From Flavobacterium sp. N1994 (GTDB lineage Bacteria; Bacteroidota; Bacteroidia; Flavobacteriales; Flavobacteriaceae), in NCBI RefSeq assembly GCF_025947145.1, contig NZ_CP109999.1, positions 1,860,001 to 1,924,000 on the forward strand: DNA of 64,000 nucleotides. The letters are read 5' to 3'. The notes below the pieces were generated by a model. It ran no database searches and was not told the DNA's origin. It saw only the letters and a program-made list of their open reading frames with translations. This document shows positions 60,532 through 64,000 of this stretch, one piece after another (the stretch's first letter is position 1; each line of letters begins with the position of its first letter). The translations under genes were made by a program, and so were the position numbers.

Positions 60532-60915
60532 ATGAATTTCACCAAATCAATATTAACCTTCGGACTTGCTTCATCATTGCTATTTAGTTGTAAAGATACG
60601 GCAAGCAAACCTGCAACAGGAACTTCAGCAGAAGCCACTGCAACAACAACTAAAGCTCCTGCGGTAGCTTCAAAACCAGAAACAGCCAGTTTTAAAATTG
60701 ATGGTATGACTTGCGCCATTGGGTGTGCCAAAACCATTGAAACTAAATTATCTAAAATGGATGGTGTTCAAAAAGCCACCGTTGATTTTGATAAAAAAGA
60801 AGCTACAGTAGAATTTGACGGAGCGGTTTTAAATGCAGAAAAGTTGACTAAAGCAGTTGAAAGCACTGGCGATGGAGAAACCTATAAAGTTTCGGAAATG
60901 AAAACAAAAGGATAA
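60532..60915 (+). CDS. Lipoprotein with heavy-metal-associated (HMA) domain
   Basis: 127 residues. The signal peptide ends in a lipobox (LLFSC, Cys near 20). A Thr/Ala linker leads to an HMA fold (about 52-120): FKIDGMTCAIGCAKTIETKLSKMDGVQKATVDFDKKEATVEFDG. The metal site is CAIGC (three residues between Cys) rather than the standard CxxC. Likely a periplasmic copper or other soft-metal binder anchored to a membrane. Monocistronic. Confidence 0.88.
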   Translation: MNFTKSILTFGLASSLLFSCKDTASKPATGTSAEATATTTKAPAVASKPETASFKIDGMTCAIGCAKTIETKLSKMDGVQKATVDFDKKEATVEFDGAVLNAEKLTKAVESTGDGETYKVSEMKTKG

Positions 60916-60937
60916 TGCAATCTTACTTAATTATAAC

Positions 60938-60967
60938 AAAAAAGGAACTCAATGAGTTCCTTTTTTT
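60938..60967. terminator. Bidirectional terminator (HMA lipoprotein / gldD)
   Basis: AAAAAAGGAACTCA / TGAGTTCCTTTTTTT. Confidence 0.8.
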
Positions 60968-61544
60968 ATTTCCATTTTAACGTTTCTATAATTCGCTGCA
61001 TGTCATTTTTTACATAACTAGCTGCTGGCATTATTGAATCAAAATTAGGCTTAGCATAAAAATAAATCGAACCTGTAACAAAATGTTTGATGCTGTCTGT
61101 AGCATAAAAAAGGGAGTTGGTGGCTGCATTTCCGTCTACACGATAGAACATTCCGTATACCTTTTTCTCTTTGTTAATATAGGGTTGTTCCAAAATATCA
61201 TCTGCTTTTATCACGTGTTTATAGGTTAGCGTTTGCGCGTCTTTCAACAAGTCATTCAAGTTGTTATCTACCGTTTTGTAGTTTAGGTAAATAGTAGCTT
61301 TCATTTTTGGATATTGTATCATAAACCCACAATTCTTATCCTCTTTAATAACTGCTTCTTCATTCATTTCAAATTCAAATGGACAGTGATTACTAAAGTT
61401 GGCATATTTAGCCACAGGATAATCCAATCGCAATTGGCTTGCTGGTTTAGGTATTGGATCTTTTTTACAACTGATAGTAACTACTAAAAGGAATACAATT
61501 GAAAGACCACTGATTATTTTTTTGCTCATCATTAATTTATTCAA
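60966..61544 (-). CDS. gldD: Gliding motility lipoprotein GldD
   Basis: 192-residue lipoprotein (lipobox VTISCKKD) required for gliding and T9SS in Flavobacterium. The mature sequence from DYPVAKYANFSNHCPFEFEMNEEAVI to NDMQRIIETLKWK is of GldD type. Alternative starts at internal Met residues 5 or 6 are possible and give a more typical signal peptide. Overlaps gldE by 8 bp. The neighbouring gldE and ssb/mutY order matches known Flavobacterium loci. Confidence 0.93.
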   Translation of the reverse strand: MNKLMMSKKIISGLSIVFLLVVTISCKKDPIPKPASQLRLDYPVAKYANFSNHCPFEFEMNEEAVIKEDKNCGFMIQYPKMKATIYLNYKTVDNNLNDLLKDAQTLTYKHVIKADDILEQPYINKEKKVYGMFYRVDGNAATNSLFYATDSIKHFVTGSIYFYAKPNFDSIMPAASYVKNDMQRIIETLKWK

Positions 61545-62841
61545 GAGTTACTTTTAGTTGTTTTATTCTTTTTTTGTCTACTGTTTCAATGGTGAAATGT
61601 ACATTTGAAAAATGGATTTTTTGTCCTTTCTTCGGAAAATTGCCTAGAATTTCTAAAATAAAACCAGCTAGTGTTTCGGCTTCTCCTTTGCTACTTTCAA
61701 AAGTGTTTTCATCTACATCTACAATTCGGTAAAAATCTTTTAAGTTGATCTTGCCTTCGAAAAGGAAGTTTTTATCGTCTATCTGAGAAAAATTAATGTT
61801 TTCATCATCAAATTCATCCGATATATCGCCAACAATTTCTTCAATCACATCTTCTAACGAAACCAATCCTGAAGTCCCGCCATATTCATCCACTACGACA
61901 GCTAAGTGACTTTTTAAACGTTGAAAGTCTTTAAGTAAATCATCCAACTTCTTATTCTCTGGCACAAAGAATGGTTCTCTTACGAGTTTGTTCCAATCAA
62001 ATTCTTTTTTGTGAATGTGGGGAATCAAATCTTTGATAAACAAAATCCCTTCAATATGATCGATACTTTCTCTGTATACTGGTATTCTGGAATAACCTTT
62101 ATCAACTATTTTCGGATAAATTTCAGCAAAAGTCTCGTTAACTTCGATAGCAAAAACATCAATTCTTGGGCTCATGACTTGCTTTGTATCAGTATTCCCA
62201 AAAGAAACAATACCTTCTAAAATTTTTTGTTCTTCAGAAGAAGTGTCATCAGTAGAAGTCAATTCTAAGGCTTGTGATAATTGGTCGACCGATATATTTG
62301 ATTTTTGTTTTCCTAATTTTTCATGAAGAAAGACTGTTACGGCTCTCATCGGCAAACTAATTGGAGAGAGTAACTTATCTAAAAGCGTTATCGGAGTTGC
62401 GATAAATTTTGAAAATTTGATATTATTTCGGCTGGCGTAAATTTTTGGTAATACTTCACCAAATAAAAGGATGAGAAAAGTGATTAGTATAACCTCAACA
62501 ATAAATTTTAGAATAGGAGATTCTATTGATGAAAAAAGATTGTTTCCAACAAAAGAGAAGATAATTACTACTCCTATATGACTAAAATTATTGGCTACTA
62601 ATATAGTGGCTAATAGTTTTTTAGGGCGTTGGAGTAATTTTGAGATTAAGTTGGCCTTTGATGCATCTTCTTCGGCTAATGTGCTGATGTCTTTTTGCGA
62701 AAGCGAAAAAAGGGCCACTTCTGCTGCTGAAACCATTGCAGAACAGAACAAGAAGAAAGCAATGGCTAAACTCCCGAAAAGTAAATGGGTATCAATACTG
62801 GCAAAAGAATTTAAACTGGGCTCAGAGTCCAATGGAGTCAA
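61537..62841 (-). CDS. gldE: Gliding motility-associated protein GldE (CNNM/CBS, HlyC-CorC type)
   Basis: 434 residues. N-terminal CNNM-like membrane region with about four helices (18-170). A CBS pair follows (about 205-330, MSPRIDVFAIEVNETFAEIYP and AVVVDEYGGTSGLVSLEDVIEEIVGDI). A CorC/HlyC-type C-terminal domain closes it. In F. johnsoniae GldE supports gliding with GldD. Upstream neighbour of gldD with an overlap. Confidence 0.93.
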   Translation of the reverse strand: MTPLDSEPSLNSFASIDTHLLFGSLAIAFFLFCSAMVSAAEVALFSLSQKDISTLAEEDASKANLISKLLQRPKKLLATILVANNFSHIGVVIIFSFVGNNLFSSIESPILKFIVEVILITFLILLFGEVLPKIYASRNNIKFSKFIATPITLLDKLLSPISLPMRAVTVFLHEKLGKQKSNISVDQLSQALELTSTDDTSSEEQKILEGIVSFGNTDTKQVMSPRIDVFAIEVNETFAEIYPKIVDKGYSRIPVYRESIDHIEGILFIKDLIPHIHKKEFDWNKLVREPFFVPENKKLDDLLKDFQRLKSHLAVVVDEYGGTSGLVSLEDVIEEIVGDISDEFDDENINFSQIDDKNFLFEGKINLKDFYRIVDVDENTFESSKGEAETLAGFILEILGNFPKKGQKIHFSNVHFTIETVDKKRIKQLKVTLE

Positions 62842-62857
62842 GGTTAGTTAAACAATA

Positions 62858-63295
62858 TCAAAACGGCAAATCGTTTTCAGGCGTTCCAGAATTTGATGCT
62901 TCAAAATTAGTGTTTTTTGTTTCTAAATTTTGGGGTGTTTTTAAACCATCCACTTCTTTTTTGGTGGTCAAAAAGGTAAATTCTGTCACTTGTATTTCGG
63001 TAGTGTATTTTGTAGTGCCATCTTCAGCTTGCCACTGGCGTGATTTTATTCTGCCTTCCACGAATATTTTGTCGCCTTTAGAAAGGTAACGTTCACATAT
63101 TTCAGCGGCTTTGTTTCTTACTACTAAGTTGTGCCATTCAGTAGAAGCAATCTTTTCGTTAGTTTGTTTATTGATATACACTTCGTTTGTAGCCAAAGGA
63201 AAACGACCAATGCAATTTCCGCCTTCGAAATAATGCATTTTGACATCATCACCAAGATGACCAATCAACATAACTTTATTTAATGTCCCGTTCAT
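62858..63295 (-). CDS. ssb: Single-stranded DNA-binding protein
   Basis: 145 residues. OB fold with NKVMLIGHLGDDVKMHYFEGG, STEWHNLVVRNKAAEICERYLSKGDKIFVEGRIKSRQW. Disordered linker and the acidic tip ENDLPF that recruits partners. Shares the tip style with the DUF3127 protein at 37911. 16 bp upstream of gldE on the same strand. Confidence 0.96.
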   Translation of the reverse strand: MNGTLNKVMLIGHLGDDVKMHYFEGGNCIGRFPLATNEVYINKQTNEKIASTEWHNLVVRNKAAEICERYLSKGDKIFVEGRIKSRQWQAEDGTTKYTTEIQVTEFTFLTTKKEVDGLKTPQNLETKNTNFEASNSGTPENDLPF

Positions 63296-63382
63296 GTTTT
63301 CAAGTGTTTGTTTTTATTCCGTTGCTCTACCTACAATTCGGCTTGACCTCACGTTCCTCAAATTTACTACTTTTTTTGAAAT

Positions 63383-64000
63383 TTAAAACCAATCTTTTTC
63401 AATAAAATTATAAATAACAATTGGAAAAGGCATTTTCTTAGCTGATTCCCAGTTAATTCCGTTTTCAAGTTTCCCTTGTGTCTTAATTTTCCAGAATTTG
63501 ATATTCAAATGTTGATGCGAAAGTTTGTGGATGATAGTTTGTGGATTGTATAAAATAATTTCTTCTATGTCATTGGTAACGAACTTTTGATTTTGAATTA
63601 ATTCCAAAATAGCTTGTTCATTTTCTTCCAGTTCCGTTTCTAATAAGGGAAACTCATATAAGTTATGCCAAATTCCTTTTTGAGTTCGTTTGTGAAGTAG
63701 CGTGTTGTTATCCTCATCTGAAAAGACTAAATAATTAAAAAAGCGAGGTCTCACTTTTAATTTCTTTGATTTCACTGGAAGTTGTGCTACTTTTTTCTTT
63801 TGCAGAGCCAGGCAGCTATCATTAAAAACACAGTTTTGACAATCTGGATTTTTAGGCACACATTGCAGGGCGCCGAATTCCATTATAGCCTGATTGAATA
63901 TATTGGCTTTCCCTTTTGGCATTAATTCCTGAGCTAAAGCTGTGAATTCTTTTTTGGCTCCTGTCGAAGCGATATCGGTTTCAACATCAAAATAACGAGA
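63383..64000 (-). CDS. mutY: A/G-specific adenine glycosylase MutY (5' end outside window)
   Basis: C-terminal 205 residues; the frame is open through the window edge, so the start lies beyond 64000. Visible parts: AKANIFNQAIMEFGALQC-type segment, the iron-sulfur loop Cys-x6-Cys-x2-Cys-x5-Cys (CVPKNPDCQNCVFNDSC), then the Nudix-like C-terminal domain with GIWHNLYEFPLLETE that recognises 8-oxoguanine. Removes adenine mispaired with 8-oxoguanine. Upstream of ssb-gldE-gldD on the same strand. Confidence 0.95.
   Translation of the reverse strand, partial: SRYFDVETDIASTGAKKEFTALAQELMPKGKANIFNQAIMEFGALQCVPKNPDCQNCVFNDSCLALQKKKVAQLPVKSKKLKVRPRFFNYLVFSDEDNNTLLHKRTQKGIWHNLYEFPLLETELEENEQAILELIQNQKFVTNDIEEIILYNPQTIIHKLSHQHLNIKFWKIKTQGKLENGINWESAKKMPFPIVIYNFIEKDWF

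Overview
The window is chromosomal DNA of a Flavobacterium-like member of the Bacteroidota. This rests on the low GC content, gliding-motility genes gldD and gldE, a secreted protein with a type IX secretion sorting tail, an Alternative Complex III respiratory module (actA-actB-actC), a bacterial GGGP synthase, a TonB receptor, and many promoters of the Bacteroidota form TTTG-N17..19-TAnnTTTG. Almost all of it is ordinary core genome. I see no prophage, insertion sequence, CRISPR array or integrated plasmid.

Layout. 1-6 kb: actABC on the minus strand. 6-12.3 kb: a SPOR-like protein, a hypothetical secreted protein, then the rimP-nusA-infB operon with a terminator-shaped hairpin in its leader. 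12.4-18.7 kb: universal stress protein, tRNA-Gln, a DUF2723 membrane glycosyltransferase-like protein, a polysaccharide deacetylase, an HTH regulator with a 15-bp operator-like array, and a cysteine-free thioredoxin. 18.8-23.6 kb: a metallophosphoesterase, then a two-component system with three small secreted proteins that share one promoter layout. 23.7-29.8 kb: polA, a secreted protein, a DOMON/T9SS protein with an ankyrin partner, and a LacI-type regulator. 30-33 kb: rplM-rpsI and rpsB-tsf. 33-42.6 kb: an M3 peptidase, queuosine-precursor transporter, tag, aat, DUF3127, flavin reductase, histidine kinase, transglutaminase, HIT and greA. 42.7-49 kb: a Rieske-like lipoprotein, a TPP-riboswitch TonB receptor, arfB, DUF4301, PnuC and GGGP synthase. 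49-51.5 kb: a phosphopantetheinyl transferase and ahcY. 51.6-55 kb is the one accessory-looking stretch: a hypothetical gene, a 21-bp tandem array, a choloylglycine-hydrolase-family enzyme, a PsiE-like protein, a decayed inverted copy of the hypothetical gene's 3' end, and palindromic repeats. 55-60.4 kb: rpmA/rplU, two M16 proteins and an EamA transporter. 60.5-64 kb: an HMA lipoprotein, gldD, gldE, ssb and a mutY cut by the window end.

The most notable signals are four. (1) Three promoters around the two-component system have identical geometry: a GTTTAAC box, two 11-bp direct repeats and a -7 element, which points to a local regulon. (2) A 7-bp tandem repeat (AAGCAAG) occurs in four units inside three unrelated genes. 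It is open in all frames and can shift the frame on slippage; one copy sits next to the start codon of the thiamine-type TonB receptor. (3) A 21-bp array upstream of the 51.6 kb gene reads as a degenerate heptapeptide repeat. (4) Terminator-like hairpins lie in the leaders of both rimP-nusA-infB and greA, two units encoding transcription elongation factors.
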